In this document: one piece after another, positions 52,187-61,869 of the stretch
How the letters are laid out: each line of letters opens with the position of its first letter
Position numbering within the stretch: the stretch's first letter is position 1
Source of the DNA: Denitratisoma sp. DHT3
GTDB taxonomy: Bacteria > Pseudomonadota > Gammaproteobacteria > Burkholderiales > Rhodocyclaceae
Assembly (NCBI RefSeq): GCF_007833355.1
Contig: NZ_CP020914.1
Coordinates: 1,784,047-1,848,046, forward strand
Reading direction: 5' to 3'
Length of the DNA stretch: 64,000 nt
Translations under genes and position numbers: made by a program
Notes under the pieces: model-generated
Told to the model about the DNA's origin: nothing
What the model saw: the letters and a program-made list of their open reading frames with translations, nothing else
Database searches by the model: none

Positions 52187-53254
52187 CTACTTGTCTTCCA
52201 GCGCCAGGCGCCGCTTGCGCACCGCCTCGGCGAGGAGGTCCAGGGCGGCCACGCTGTCCTCCCAGCCGATGCAGGCGTCGGTGATGCTCTGACCGTGCTC
52301 CAGGGGCTTGCCGGGCATCAGGTCCTGGCGGCCTTCCCTGAGGTGGGACTCGATCATCACGCCGAAGATGCGATCATCGCCGGCGGCCATCTGTCCGGCC
52401 ACGTCGCGCGCCACGTCCATCTGGCGCTGGAACTGCTTGTTGCTGTTGGCGTGGGAAAAATCGATCATCACCTTGGCGGCGAGCCCCGACTTGCCCAGTT
52501 CCTGGCAGGCGGCCTCGACGCTGGCGGCGTCGTAGTTGGCGTTCTTGCCGCCGCGCAGGATCACGTGGCAGTCCTCGTTGCCGGCGGTGGAGACGATGGC
52601 CGAATGGCCGGCCTTGGTCACCGAGAGGAAATGGTGGGGGCTGGCGGCGGCCTTGATCGCGTCCACCGCGATGCGCAGGTTGCCGTCGGTGCCGTTCTTG
52701 AAGCCCACCGGGCAGGAAAGGCCGGAGGCCAGTTCGCGGTGGATCTGGGATTCGGTGGTGCGGGCGCCGATCGCGCCCCAGGCGATCAGGTCCGCGGTGT
52801 ATTGCGGCGTGATCACGTCGAGGAACTCGGTGGCGGCCGGCAGGCCCAGTTCGTTGATTTCCCACAGCAGCTTGCGGGCCAGGCGCAGGCCGTCGTTGAT
52901 CTTGAAGCTGTTGTCCAGGTACGGATCGTTGATCAGCCCCTTCCAGCCCACAGTGGTGCGCGGCTTCTCGAAATACACCCGCATCACCACCTCCAGGTCG
53001 GCGGAAAGCCGGTCGCGCTCGACCTTGAGGCGGCGGGCGTATTCCAGCGCCGCCTGCGGATCGTGGATCGAGCAGGGGCCGATGATCACCAGCAGCCGGT
53101 CGTCGGCGCCGTGGAGCGCCCGATGGATCGCCTGGCGCCCCGCATAGGTGGTGGCGGCGGCCTGTTCGGTTTCCGGAAACTCCCGCAGCACATGGGCGGG
53201 AGGAGAGAGTTCCTTGATTTCCTTGATGCGGACGTCGTCGATGGAGTATTTCAT
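52187..53254 (-). CDS. aroG: 3-deoxy-7-phosphoheptulonate synthase (DAHP synthase, class I)
   Basis: The first step of aromatic amino-acid synthesis, from PEP and erythrose 4-phosphate. The 355-residue class I AroAI enzyme has IIGPCSIHDP (metal Cys), VYFEKPRTTVGWKG, GARTTESQIHRELASGLSCP and a DFSHANSNKQ segment with further ligands. It has the N-terminal extension used for feedback control; which amino acid inhibits it cannot be read safely. It is upstream of the glycosyltransferase and separated from it by a terminator-like hairpin. Confidence 0.96.
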   Translation of the reverse strand: MKYSIDDVRIKEIKELSPPAHVLREFPETEQAAATTYAGRQAIHRALHGADDRLLVIIGPCSIHDPQAALEYARRLKVERDRLSADLEVVMRVYFEKPRTTVGWKGLINDPYLDNSFKINDGLRLARKLLWEINELGLPAATEFLDVITPQYTADLIAWGAIGARTTESQIHRELASGLSCPVGFKNGTDGNLRIAVDAIKAAASPHHFLSVTKAGHSAIVSTAGNEDCHVILRGGKNANYDAASVEAACQELGKSGLAAKVMIDFSHANSNKQFQRQMDVARDVAGQMAAGDDRIFGVMIESHLREGRQDLMPGKPLEHGQSITDACIGWEDSVAALDLLAEAVRKRRLALEDK

Positions 53255-53333
53255 GGCGAATTAACGTGAGACAAGCCGGCTGCAAAGCGTGCAATTCTAC
53301 CCGACGCCGGCCCGGCGGCGCTCCACCGCGCCG

Positions 53334-54116
53334 TCAGGCATCGAAGCGCGGCGGGCGTTTTTCGAGAAAGGCCTGGGTGGCTTCGCGGAAATCGGGGCCG
53401 CGCAGCAGTCGTTCCTCCACTTCGCACTCGCGCCGGACCACGGCCGCGCCATCCGTTTCGCACAGATTGTCCCAGACCAACTGTTTGCAGGCCCGCAGCG
53501 CCGAGGGCGGATGCGCGGCGATCTCTCCGGCCAGCGCCAGGGCGGCATCCAGCAACTGCGCATGGGGCACCACCTCGGTGACCAGGCCGATGCGTTCGGC
53601 CTCCCGCGCCTCGATGCGGCGCGCGGTCAGTTGCAGGCGCAGGGCGTGGGACAGGCCGACGATCTGCGCCAGCAGCCGGCTGCTGCCCAGATCCGGCGCC
53701 AGGCCCATGCGCACGTGGCGCTCCTGGAATTGCGCCTGGTCGGAGGCGATGCGGATGTCGCAGGACAGGATCATGGTCAGCCCGCCGCCGACCGCCAGGC
53801 CGTTGACGGCCACCACGACGGGTTTGGAGGTCTGCATGGTGCGCATCCAGCGCAACTGGTTGCTGCCGTCCGGCGCCTTCGCCTTGGCATCGGCTGGCGC
53901 GCTCTCCCAGTCCGCGACATCCAGGCCCGCGCAAAAAGCGCGGCCCGCGCCCGTGAGGACGATGGCCCCGATGCCGGGATCGGCATTGAAGTCGTCGAAG
54001 GCCGCGTACAGCTCGTCGATCAGTTGCAAGGTGAGGGCATTGAGCCGCTCCGGGCGATTCAGCGTGATGACGCCGACCCGGCCGCGCCGCTCGACGATGA
54101 TCTGCTCATGGACCAT
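53334..54116 (-). CDS. Crotonase-fold protein (PaaG-like, probable enoyl-CoA isomerase)
   Basis: A 260-residue enoyl-CoA hydratase/isomerase family member with the oxyanion segments AFCAGLDVADW and NGLAVGGGLTMILSCD. Both glutamates of classical hydratases are replaced (His134 and Arg160 by alignment of QERHVRMGLAPD and GLSHALRLQL), while Asp142 is placed as in PaaG-type isomerases (GLxPDxG). I therefore favour a double-bond isomerase or related reaction over hydration. It is a single gene between aroG and rsmA, with no other beta-oxidation genes beside it. Confidence 0.85.
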   Translation of the reverse strand: MVHEQIIVERRGRVGVITLNRPERLNALTLQLIDELYAAFDDFNADPGIGAIVLTGAGRAFCAGLDVADWESAPADAKAKAPDGSNQLRWMRTMQTSKPVVVAVNGLAVGGGLTMILSCDIRIASDQAQFQERHVRMGLAPDLGSSRLLAQIVGLSHALRLQLTARRIEAREAERIGLVTEVVPHAQLLDAALALAGEIAAHPPSALRACKQLVWDNLCETDGAAVVRRECEVEERLLRGPDFREATQAFLEKRPPRFDA

Positions 54117-54150
54117 GGTTCTTCTCCTCGTCGGATCCGGTCGCGCCGCC

Positions 54151-54936
54151 TCAGCCGGCCGACAGCGCCCGGACGATGCGCACGTAGTCGCTGCCGGAGA
54201 GGGTTTCGGCGCGCGCGGTGGGCGCGATGCCCAGCGCCGCCAGGGACTCCTCGTCGATCAGTTCGCGCAGGGTGTTGCGCAGCATCTTGCGGCGCTGGGA
54301 AAAGGCGGCGGTGACCACTTTGGCCAGCAGTTCCCCATCGCAGGGCTCCAGCTCCGCGGCGCTCTTGGGAACCAGGCGCACGATCGCCGAATCGACCTTG
54401 GGCGGCGGCGTGAACGCGCCGGGCGGCACGATGAACAGCCGCTCCAGGTGGAAACGGTATTGCAGCATCACCGACAGCCGCCCGTACTCGGCGCCGCCGG
54501 GCGCGGCCACCATGCGGTCCACCACTTCCTTTTGCAGCATGAAGTGCATGTCCCGCACCTGGTCGGCGAAGTCCGCCAGATGGAACAGCAAGGGCGTGGA
54601 GATGTTGTAGGGCAGGTTGCCGACCACGCGCAGCTTTTCCTGTGATTCGCGCACCAGCGTGCCGAAATCGAAGGCCAGCGCGTCGCCCTCGTGGATGGTG
54701 AGCTTTTCCGGCGCAAAGCGCTGCTTCAGCCCGGCGATCAGGTCGCGGTCGATTTCCACCACGTGCAGATGGTCCAGGGCTTCCAGCAGGGGCTCGGTCA
54801 GCGCCGCCAGGCCCGGGCCGATCTCCACCATCCGGTCCTGCGGGCGCGGCGCGATGGCAGCGACGATCTTGCGGATCACACCGGGCGAATTGAGGAAATT
54901 CTGGCCGAAGCGCTTGCGGGGAATATGAGACTTCAT
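54151..54936 (-). CDS. rsmA: 16S rRNA dimethyladenosine transferase RsmA (KsgA)
   Basis: Dimethylates A1518 and A1519 in helix 45 of 16S rRNA during 30S maturation. The 261-residue protein has [17 protein letters not shown], the SAM motif [14 protein letters not shown], the catalytic NLPYNIS, and a [12 protein letters not shown] region. AGGAAAC precedes the ATG. It is the last gene of the lptD-surA-pdxA-rsmA set; the 127-base space above it is AT-richer than the surroundings and may hold its own promoter. Confidence 0.96.
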   Translation of the reverse strand: MKSHIPRKRFGQNFLNSPGVIRKIVAAIAPRPQDRMVEIGPGLAALTEPLLEALDHLHVVEIDRDLIAGLKQRFAPEKLTIHEGDALAFDFGTLVRESQEKLRVVGNLPYNISTPLLFHLADFADQVRDMHFMLQKEVVDRMVAAPGGAEYGRLSVMLQYRFHLERLFIVPPGAFTPPPKVDSAIVRLVPKSAAELEPCDGELLAKVVTAAFSQRRKMLRNTLRELIDEESLAALGIAPTARAETLSGSDYVRIVRALSAG

Positions 54937-55063
54937 TGTTTCCTGTATATCTACAATCTCAAGAAAACACGAAACACCACAAATGCGGTATCAGACAGGA
55001 AGCGGAGGTCCATTTTCAAGCCCCTGAAGAGTGAGGCAATTGTATCCAAAAGAGAAACAATCC

Positions 55064-56017
55064 CTAGGGTTGCCGCGCGACGATTCCGGCGGCCATGGTC
55101 ACCGCCGCGAACAGGCTGCCGGCGTCGGCCTGGCCGGTGCCCGCCAGGTCCAGGGCGGTGCCGTGGTCCACCGAGGTGCGCAGCACCGGCAGGCCCAGGG
55201 TGATGTTGACGCCGTCCTCGAAGGCCACGTATTTCAGCACCGCCAGGCCCTGGTCGTGGTACATCGCGACCTGGGCGTGGGAGCCCGCCAGCACGCGCCG
55301 GGTGAACAGCGTGTCGGCCGGCAGCGGCCCCGCCAGGTCGAGGCCCTCGGCGCGCAGCGCCTCGATCACCGGCGCGATGACGTCGATCTCCTCCCGCCCC
55401 ATGTGGCCGCCCTCGCCGGCATGGGGATTGAGCCCGGCGACCAGGATGCGCGGCCGGGCAATGCCGAACTTGCCGCGCAGGTCGGCATCGACGATGCGCA
55501 GGGTGGCGGTCAGTTCCGCGCGGGTGATCGCGGCGGGCACCTCCTTCAGCGGCAGGTGGGTGGTGGCCAGGGCCACGTTGAGGCCGCCGCCGGAGAGCAT
55601 CATCACCACCCGGGGCGTGCCGGTCTTCTCCGCCAGGTATTCGGTATGGCCGGTGAAGGGAATGCCGGCATCGTTGATCACGCCCTTATGCACCGGCGCG
55701 GTGACCATCGCGGCGAACTCGCCCGACTGGCAGCCGGCCAGCGCGCGGTCCAGCAGTTCCAGCACGTAGGGCGCATTGGCCGGATCGACGCGCCCGGCCC
55801 GCGCCGGCACGCGCAGGGGGATGTGGACGATCTCCAGCCCGGCGGCGGAGCGCCCCAGTTGCCGCGCCCGTTCCTCGATCAGGTTCCGGTCGCCCAGCAC
55901 CACCACCCGCACCGGCAGCGACGCTGCGCCGTCGGCCAGCGCCAGGCAGACGTCCGGGCCGATGCCCGCCGGCTCGCCGCTGGTGACGGCGATCACCGGC
56001 CGGCCGGCGTGGCTCAC
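55064..56017 (-). CDS. pdxA: 4-hydroxythreonine-4-phosphate dehydrogenase PdxA
   Basis: The NAD-dependent oxidation step in pyridoxal phosphate synthesis. The 317-residue protein has VTSGEPAGIGPDV at the N-terminus, metal-binding histidines in VTAPVHKGVIND and LNPHAGEGGHMG, and MYHDQGLAVLK with a later histidine. Its ATG overlaps the surA stop (ATGA), as in the conserved surA-pdxA arrangement. Confidence 0.96.
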   Translation of the reverse strand: MSHAGRPVIAVTSGEPAGIGPDVCLALADGAASLPVRVVVLGDRNLIEERARQLGRSAAGLEIVHIPLRVPARAGRVDPANAPYVLELLDRALAGCQSGEFAAMVTAPVHKGVINDAGIPFTGHTEYLAEKTGTPRVVMMLSGGGLNVALATTHLPLKEVPAAITRAELTATLRIVDADLRGKFGIARPRILVAGLNPHAGEGGHMGREEIDVIAPVIEALRAEGLDLAGPLPADTLFTRRVLAGSHAQVAMYHDQGLAVLKYVAFEDGVNITLGLPVLRTSVDHGTALDLAGTGQADAGSLFAAVTMAAGIVARQP

Positions 56018-57321
56018 TTGTCCTCCAGGCGATACTCGACGTAGGCGCGGTCGCGCAGTTGCCGCACCCAGTCCTGGTAGGCTTCCTCGGCCTTGCGCTC
56101 GCGCAGCGCCTGACGCGCCAGCAGGCGCTTGCGCTCCTCCGAGCCTTCGTCGGTGCGCCGTTCGAGGACCTGGATCAGATGCCAGCCGAAGGGCGACTGC
56201 ACCAGGTCGCTGACCTGGTTGAGGGGCAGGGCGTCCATCGCCCGCTCGAACTCGGGCACGGTGTCGCCCTGGTTGAGCCAGCCCAGGTCGCCCCCCTTGG
56301 CGGCGGACAGATCGTTGGAGTAGAGCCGAGCCAGTTCGGCGAAATCGCCGCCGTGGTCGAGGCGTTCCTTCACCGTCTCCAGCTTGCGCTTGGCCTCGGC
56401 CTCGGACACCAGTTCATTCACCTTGATCAGGATGTGCCGCGCATGGGTCTGCCGGATCGCCGGCAGGGACTGCAATCCGCCCTGGCGGTTGATCAGCTTG
56501 ATGATGTGGAAACCCGCCGGACTGCGCAGCACGGTGCTGATCTCCCCCGGCTGCATCTTCTGCAGGGCCTCGGCATACAGGGCCGGCAGGCGGTCCAGGC
56601 TGCGCTGCCCCACCTGGCCGCCGCTCAGCGCGTCGGGAGCGTCGGAGACGGCCGCCGCCACCTTGGCGAAGTCATCCCCCTGGTTGAGCTGCATCCGCGC
56701 CTGCTCGGCCTTGGTGCGCAGGCGCAGCAGCTGTTCCGGGCTGGCCTGTTCCGGCACCCGGATCACGATGTGCGCCAGGTCCACCACGACCCCGGCCTCG
56801 CCGGCATTCGCCGCGTTGGCCAGGTAGTTGTCCACCTCGCCGTCGGAGACGGTGACCCGGCTATCCACCTCCCGATCGCGCAGCCGGGAGAGCATGATCT
56901 CCTGGCGGATTTCCTCGCGGAAGGCGGACCAGCTGACGCCGTCCTTTTCCAGGGCGGCCTTGAAATCGGGCACCGTCATTTTGTTGCCCTCGGCGACGCG
57001 GCGCAGGGTGGCCTCCAGTTCCGGATCGGAAACGTCCATGCCGCCCTCGCGCGCCATCTGCATCTGCACCCGATCGACGATCATCCGCTCCAGCAGTTGC
57101 CGCTCCAGCACCTCCGCCGGCGGCATCTCCGTATTGCGGGCCTTCAGCTGGCGCTCCACCGTCGTCAGGCGGGCGCGCAATTCCGATGCGGTGATGACCT
57201 CGTCGTTGACCACCGCCACCATGCGGTCCACTTCGAGCGTGCGGGGCGGAACGGGCGGTTTGGTCTGGGCCGGGGCGGCGAAGGCGATCAACAGAAGCGA
57301 CAGCGGCAGCACACGTTTCAT
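56014..57321 (-). CDS. surA: Periplasmic chaperone and peptidyl-prolyl isomerase SurA
   Basis: Escorts outer-membrane proteins, including LptD, to the BAM complex. Its 435 residues comprise a signal peptide (1-18, ending APA), an N-terminal chaperone domain (VDRMVAVVNDEVITASEL), two parvulin domains (about 175-275 and 285-385; GGQVGQRSLDRLPALYAEAL and KGGDLGWLNQGDTVPEFE), and a C-terminal helix. The start MKRVLPLSLLLIAF is set by the signal peptide; an in-frame ATG nine codons upstream is less fitting. It lies between lptD and pdxA in the conserved order. Confidence 0.96.
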   Translation of the reverse strand: MKRVLPLSLLLIAFAAPAQTKPPVPPRTLEVDRMVAVVNDEVITASELRARLTTVERQLKARNTEMPPAEVLERQLLERMIVDRVQMQMAREGGMDVSDPELEATLRRVAEGNKMTVPDFKAALEKDGVSWSAFREEIRQEIMLSRLRDREVDSRVTVSDGEVDNYLANAANAGEAGVVVDLAHIVIRVPEQASPEQLLRLRTKAEQARMQLNQGDDFAKVAAAVSDAPDALSGGQVGQRSLDRLPALYAEALQKMQPGEISTVLRSPAGFHIIKLINRQGGLQSLPAIRQTHARHILIKVNELVSEAEAKRKLETVKERLDHGGDFAELARLYSNDLSAAKGGDLGWLNQGDTVPEFERAMDALPLNQVSDLVQSPFGWHLIQVLERRTDEGSEERKRLLARQALRERKAEEAYQDWVRQLRDRAYVEYRLEDK

Positions 57322-57382
57322 GGGGCGTCTCAGCTGAAAATGGAACAAGGGTCAAAAAAGATGGCGCAGAGGGCGTCAGCCG

Positions 57383-59818
57383 TCACTCGGCGCCGAACAC
57401 GGGGTCGGCCGCCGGCTGCACCCAGCGCCCGTAACCGGGGACATTGCGCTTGAGCATGTCCAGGGGGTTGGAGCCGAGGCGGGAGAAACCGTTCAGTTCC
57501 AGTTGCACGAAGAAGGCGGTCGAGGCGCGGCCCACCGCGGTGGCCAGCCGATGCACGATGAAACGCGTGCTCCAGCAGCCGGAGTTGTATTCCATCCCGG
57601 CGATGCTCTCGATGACGCGCTTTTCCTTCACCGAATAGTTGTAGCGGCCCACCGCCGACCAGCCGGCGCGCACCGGCCATTGGCCGGAGACATCGATCTG
57701 GCTCAGCAGCTCGCGGGTATAGCGGTAGCCGGCGTTGATCAGCTTGGTCATCTCGGGCTGATAGCGGCCGGAGAAGTTGAAGCGTTCGACCTGCTTGTCG
57801 CGGGGGTTGTACTGCAAGGCGCTGTCGAGCATGTAATGTTCGCCCAGATTGGCGGTCAGGCCCGCCAGATAGTCCGCCATGCGGTTGGTGCGCGGCGCCT
57901 GGCCGGGCAGGGTCGCGTTCTGATCGGAGAAGTAGTAGCGCTGCCCCAGCGCCACCCGCACCAGTTCGTTGCCCGAGGCCGGATCGATCAGCCGGCTGGT
58001 GACGGCGGCGGTGAGCTGATTGGCGTCCGCCAGGCGATCGCCGCCGGAATAGACGTTCTCGGAAAAGATCTGGGCGAAATTGAAGTCCGACAGGCCCGTG
58101 TCGAACAGCGGGATCTGACTCTGGTCGCGATACGGCACCCGCAGGTAGTAGAGCCGGGGCTCCAGGGTGTTGAGCAGGTCGCGGCCGAGCAGCCGCACGT
58201 CGCGCTCGAAGGTGACGCCGCTATCCACGCTGAAGATCGGCACGTTGCGCGAAATGGAGGTATCGAACCCCGGCGTCTGCCGCTCCAGCTCGTAGCGGGT
58301 CGCGTGCAGCCCGATCTTGGGCGTGATGTAGAACGCCGCGGTCTGCAAGGGCAGCGAGAACTGGGGATAGAGGGTGACGCGGCGCCCCTCGGGCTGGGCC
58401 AGGTCGGGATGGCTGAACTTGACGAACTCGCCGTTCATGTTCAGCGCCACGCCCGCCGGCAGGTCGGGACGCGACACATTCAGCGTCAGTTGCGGCAGCC
58501 GGTCGTAGGGTATCCCCACCGGCGGCTGCGAGGGGTCCTGCAGCACCTGGTAGCGCTGGGCCATCAACTGGGTCGACCACCAGCCGCCGTTGTAGAACAG
58601 ACGCCCCTCGCGCAGCAGGTTGGTCTGGGCGATGTTGGTCAGGCGCGTGGACAGATCCCTGAAGTAGGTGTCGTCCGAGACCCGGTTCAGGTTCAGGCTG
58701 CCGCCGAAGCCGCGGCCGAAATCCTGCTGATGCAGCATCGCGAAGGCGCTGCGGTCGCCGCCGAACACCCTGTCCGTCGGCAGGTATTCGCCGGAGACCT
58801 CGCCGCGATAGCGCTGCCCCAGATAGCGGAACTGCCCGGTCGCCTGGAGGCCGCGCTTGGTCAGCAGGCGCGGGGCGATGGTGGCGTCCATGTCGGGGGC
58901 GATGTTCCAGTAGTAGGGTACCGTCGCCTCCATGCCGCTCTGGCTGGTGCCGCCGATGGTGGGCACCAGGAAGCCGGACTTGCGCTGGTTGTTGAGGGAG
59001 AAGGACAGCGAGGGGGCGTACAGGATGGGCACGCCCTTGAACACCACCGACATCTCGTCGCCCTCGCCCTCCTCCTTCTGGTAGTCCAGCGCCAGGGTCT
59101 TGGATTTGGCATACCAGTCCGGCTGATCGGCCAGCGGGTCCGCGCGGCAGGTGCTGTAGGTGACGTCGCTGAAGCGATAGCGGTCCTCGCCCTCGAAATC
59201 GAGCCGGGACGCCTTGCCACGGCCGTTGATCGCCTCGCGCGGCGGTTCGCCCGGCTTGTGCTGCGGCTGGCGATTGATCGTATAGGTGGGGGACTCGAAA
59301 TAGCCGACGCTCTTGTCCACCTGCATCTTCAGATGGGGGCCGGTCATTTCGTCCTTGTCGCGCAACAGCCGGACATTGCCGGTCGCATCGACCTCGTCCT
59401 CCGCCTCCCGGTAGACCAGATGGTCGGCCGTCAGGGTGTTGTTCTGCTTCCTCAGCACCACCGCGCCGTCGGCCACAGTCTGCACCTCGCTCTTGCCCTC
59501 GATGCGGTCCGCCTCGACATGGACCACGCCGGGGGCGGGCGGCGGCGCGGGCCGGGCAGCGGCGGCCGGCTGAGCGGTCGGCCGGGTGGATTCGATGACC
59601 CTGGTGGGCATCGGCGGCGGCTGGACCGGCGTCACCGTGGCCGCGGGCGATGACGCGGGCGCCGGCACCGTGGGGACCGGGGGCGTCGCGCGGACCGGCG
59701 CGCTGCCGAGCAGCGCGGGATCGATCCGCAGGGGGGGCAGGCTTTCGCCCCCATGAGCGCCGCCCGCCAAGGCAAGCGCGATGGAAAGACCAAGTTTTCG
59801 GCGCGGGAAACGAGACAT
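57383..59818 (-). CDS. lptD: LPS-assembly protein LptD
   Basis: The outer-membrane barrel that inserts LPS into the outer leaflet with LptE. The 811-residue protein has a signal peptide (about 1-24), a long Pro/Ala-rich linker (about 40-110), an OstA-type jellyroll domain (about 112-230; VEADRIEGKSEVQTVADGAV), and a 26-strand-type barrel to the C-terminus. Only about one Cys remains in each domain (STCRADP and SGCWSTRF), so a single inter-domain disulfide is likely rather than the two of E. coli. The start MSRFPRRKLG is chosen over an ATG 17 codons upstream. Confidence 0.94.
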   Translation of the reverse strand: MSRFPRRKLGLSIALALAGGAHGGESLPPLRIDPALLGSAPVRATPPVPTVPAPASSPAATVTPVQPPPMPTRVIESTRPTAQPAAAARPAPPPAPGVVHVEADRIEGKSEVQTVADGAVVLRKQNNTLTADHLVYREAEDEVDATGNVRLLRDKDEMTGPHLKMQVDKSVGYFESPTYTINRQPQHKPGEPPREAINGRGKASRLDFEGEDRYRFSDVTYSTCRADPLADQPDWYAKSKTLALDYQKEEGEGDEMSVVFKGVPILYAPSLSFSLNNQRKSGFLVPTIGGTSQSGMEATVPYYWNIAPDMDATIAPRLLTKRGLQATGQFRYLGQRYRGEVSGEYLPTDRVFGGDRSAFAMLHQQDFGRGFGGSLNLNRVSDDTYFRDLSTRLTNIAQTNLLREGRLFYNGGWWSTQLMAQRYQVLQDPSQPPVGIPYDRLPQLTLNVSRPDLPAGVALNMNGEFVKFSHPDLAQPEGRRVTLYPQFSLPLQTAAFYITPKIGLHATRYELERQTPGFDTSISRNVPIFSVDSGVTFERDVRLLGRDLLNTLEPRLYYLRVPYRDQSQIPLFDTGLSDFNFAQIFSENVYSGGDRLADANQLTAAVTSRLIDPASGNELVRVALGQRYYFSDQNATLPGQAPRTNRMADYLAGLTANLGEHYMLDSALQYNPRDKQVERFNFSGRYQPEMTKLINAGYRYTRELLSQIDVSGQWPVRAGWSAVGRYNYSVKEKRVIESIAGMEYNSGCWSTRFIVHRLATAVGRASTAFFVQLELNGFSRLGSNPLDMLKRNVPGYGRWVQPAADPVFGAE

Positions 59819-59880
59819 GCCGTCGCTGTGAATCCGCAGGCGCCGCCGCGCTCTGCAAGGCGGGGCCATTACGGTCGAAT

Positions 59881-59902
59881 GTTAGAATCGGCCGATTCTA
59901 AC
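59881..59902. promoter_or_regulatory. Perfect 22-bp palindrome carrying divergent -10 elements
   Basis: GTTAGAATCGG followed by its exact reverse complement. Each strand carries TAGAAT, a good -10 hexamer, oriented toward amgK (+) and lptD (-). It lies 20 bases before the amgK ATG and 62 bases before the lptD start. This is either a symmetric bidirectional promoter, an operator over it, or both. No -35 hexamers are clear. Confidence 0.65.
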
Positions 59903-59921
59903 ACCAGCCCCCGGCATCCCC

Positions 59922-60980
59922 ATGGAGCGGATTCAGCGCATCGAAACCTGGTTGTCCGGCCTCTGGCCGGGCGTTTCCTTCACCCTCGCCCCGGCCTCGG
60001 CGGACGCCAGTTTCCGCCGCTATTTCCGCGTCAGCCGGAGCGGCGGCGAGAGCCTGATCGTCATGGACGCCCCGCCCGGCCACGAGGACGTGCGCCCCTG
60101 GCTGAAGGTGCAGCGCCTGTTCCACGACGCCGGCGTGCATGTGCCGGAAGTCCTCGCCACCGACCTGGAGCAGGGCTTCCTGCTGCTCTCCGACCTGGGC
60201 AGCACCACCTATCTGGCGGCGCTCACCGCCGAGCGCGTGGCGGACATCCCCGGCGACTACCTGGCGGCGCTCGATGCCCTGATCAGGATCCAGGCCGCCA
60301 GCCGCCCGGACGTGCTGCCGCCCTACGACCGGGCGCTGCTGCTACGCGAACTGGAGCTGTTCCCCGACTGGTACATCGGCCGCCAATTGAACCTGACCCT
60401 GGACGACGCCCAGCGCCAGACCCTCTCCCGCATGTTCGACCGGATCCTGGCCGTGAATCTGGCCGAGCCCCGGGTCTTCGTCCATCGCGACTACCACTCG
60501 CGCAACCTGATGCTGGTCGCCGAGAACGAGGGTGCCAATCCCGGCATCATCGACTTCCAGGACGCCGTCCATGGCCCCATCAGCTACGACCTGGTCTCCC
60601 TGCTGAAGGACGCCTACGTGGACTGGGACGAGGAGATCGCCCTGGACTGGCTGGCGCGCTACTGGGAACGGGCGAAGAAGGCCGGCCTGCCGGTGCGCCC
60701 CGACTTCGCCGAATTCCACCGCGACTACGAATGGATGGGCATGCAGCGCCACCTCAAGGTGCTGGGCATCTTCGCCCGCCTCCATCACCGCGACGGCAAG
60801 GACGGCTACCTGAAGGACATGCCCCTGGTGGCCAAATACCTGCGCCGCGCGGTGGAGCGCTACGACGAGCTCACCCCGCTGCGCCGCCTGCTCGACCAAC
60901 TGGAAGACAAGATCACCGTGCTCGGCCACACCATGGACAAAGCGGCACTGGACCGCAAACAGGCGCAGGGTGAAGCCTGA
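59922..60980 (+). CDS. amgK: N-acetylmuramate/N-acetylglucosamine anomeric kinase AmgK
   Basis: Phosphorylates MurNAc and GlcNAc at C1 in the cell-wall recycling bypass that feeds UDP-MurNAc without MurA. The 352-residue phosphotransferase has an aminoglycoside-kinase fold: catalytic loop FVHRDYHSRNLML, metal-binding IIDFQDAVHGPISYDLVSLL, and DASFRRYFRVSR for ATP. It is followed 39 bases later by murU, the next enzyme of the pathway, and is divergent from lptD, as in other beta- and gammaproteobacteria. Confidence 0.93.
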   Translation: MERIQRIETWLSGLWPGVSFTLAPASADASFRRYFRVSRSGGESLIVMDAPPGHEDVRPWLKVQRLFHDAGVHVPEVLATDLEQGFLLLSDLGSTTYLAALTAERVADIPGDYLAALDALIRIQAASRPDVLPPYDRALLLRELELFPDWYIGRQLNLTLDDAQRQTLSRMFDRILAVNLAEPRVFVHRDYHSRNLMLVAENEGANPGIIDFQDAVHGPISYDLVSLLKDAYVDWDEEIALDWLARYWERAKKAGLPVRPDFAEFHRDYEWMGMQRHLKVLGIFARLHHRDGKDGYLKDMPLVAKYLRRAVERYDELTPLRRLLDQLEDKITVLGHTMDKAALDRKQAQGEA

Positions 60981-61700
<720 letters not shown>

Positions 61701-61703
<3 letters not shown>

Positions 61704-61860
61704 CGCTCATGGAAACCAATTCCCGCTCCAGTCCATGAAATACGCGAAAGACAGGAAGGCCCACCCCCTCCCGGCCTCCCCCTCTCCGGGGGAGGTGACG
61801 GTGCCGGCTCGTTACGCTCGAAAATTTGATCTGCCGTTTCAATTCGCTGTTTCACGCTAA
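61701..61860 (+). repeat. Dispersed intergenic repeat, copy F
   Basis: Type 2 upstream half as in copy D (TAACGCTCATGGAAA, TCCATGAAATACGC), then the perfect hairpin, GGCTCGTTACGCTCG, CTGCCGTTTCAATTCGC and TTTCACGCTAA. It supplies the murU stop and ends 9 bases before the pepP ATG, so it is the entire murU-pepP gap. Confidence 0.9.
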
Positions 61861-61869
61861 GCTGACCCC

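Noticed and set aside
54937..55063. 20-residue leader ORF and promoter before rsmA
   Set aside because: The gap is AT-richer and has TACAAT-like hexamers, but no pair with proper spacing; the small ORF has no ribosome site.
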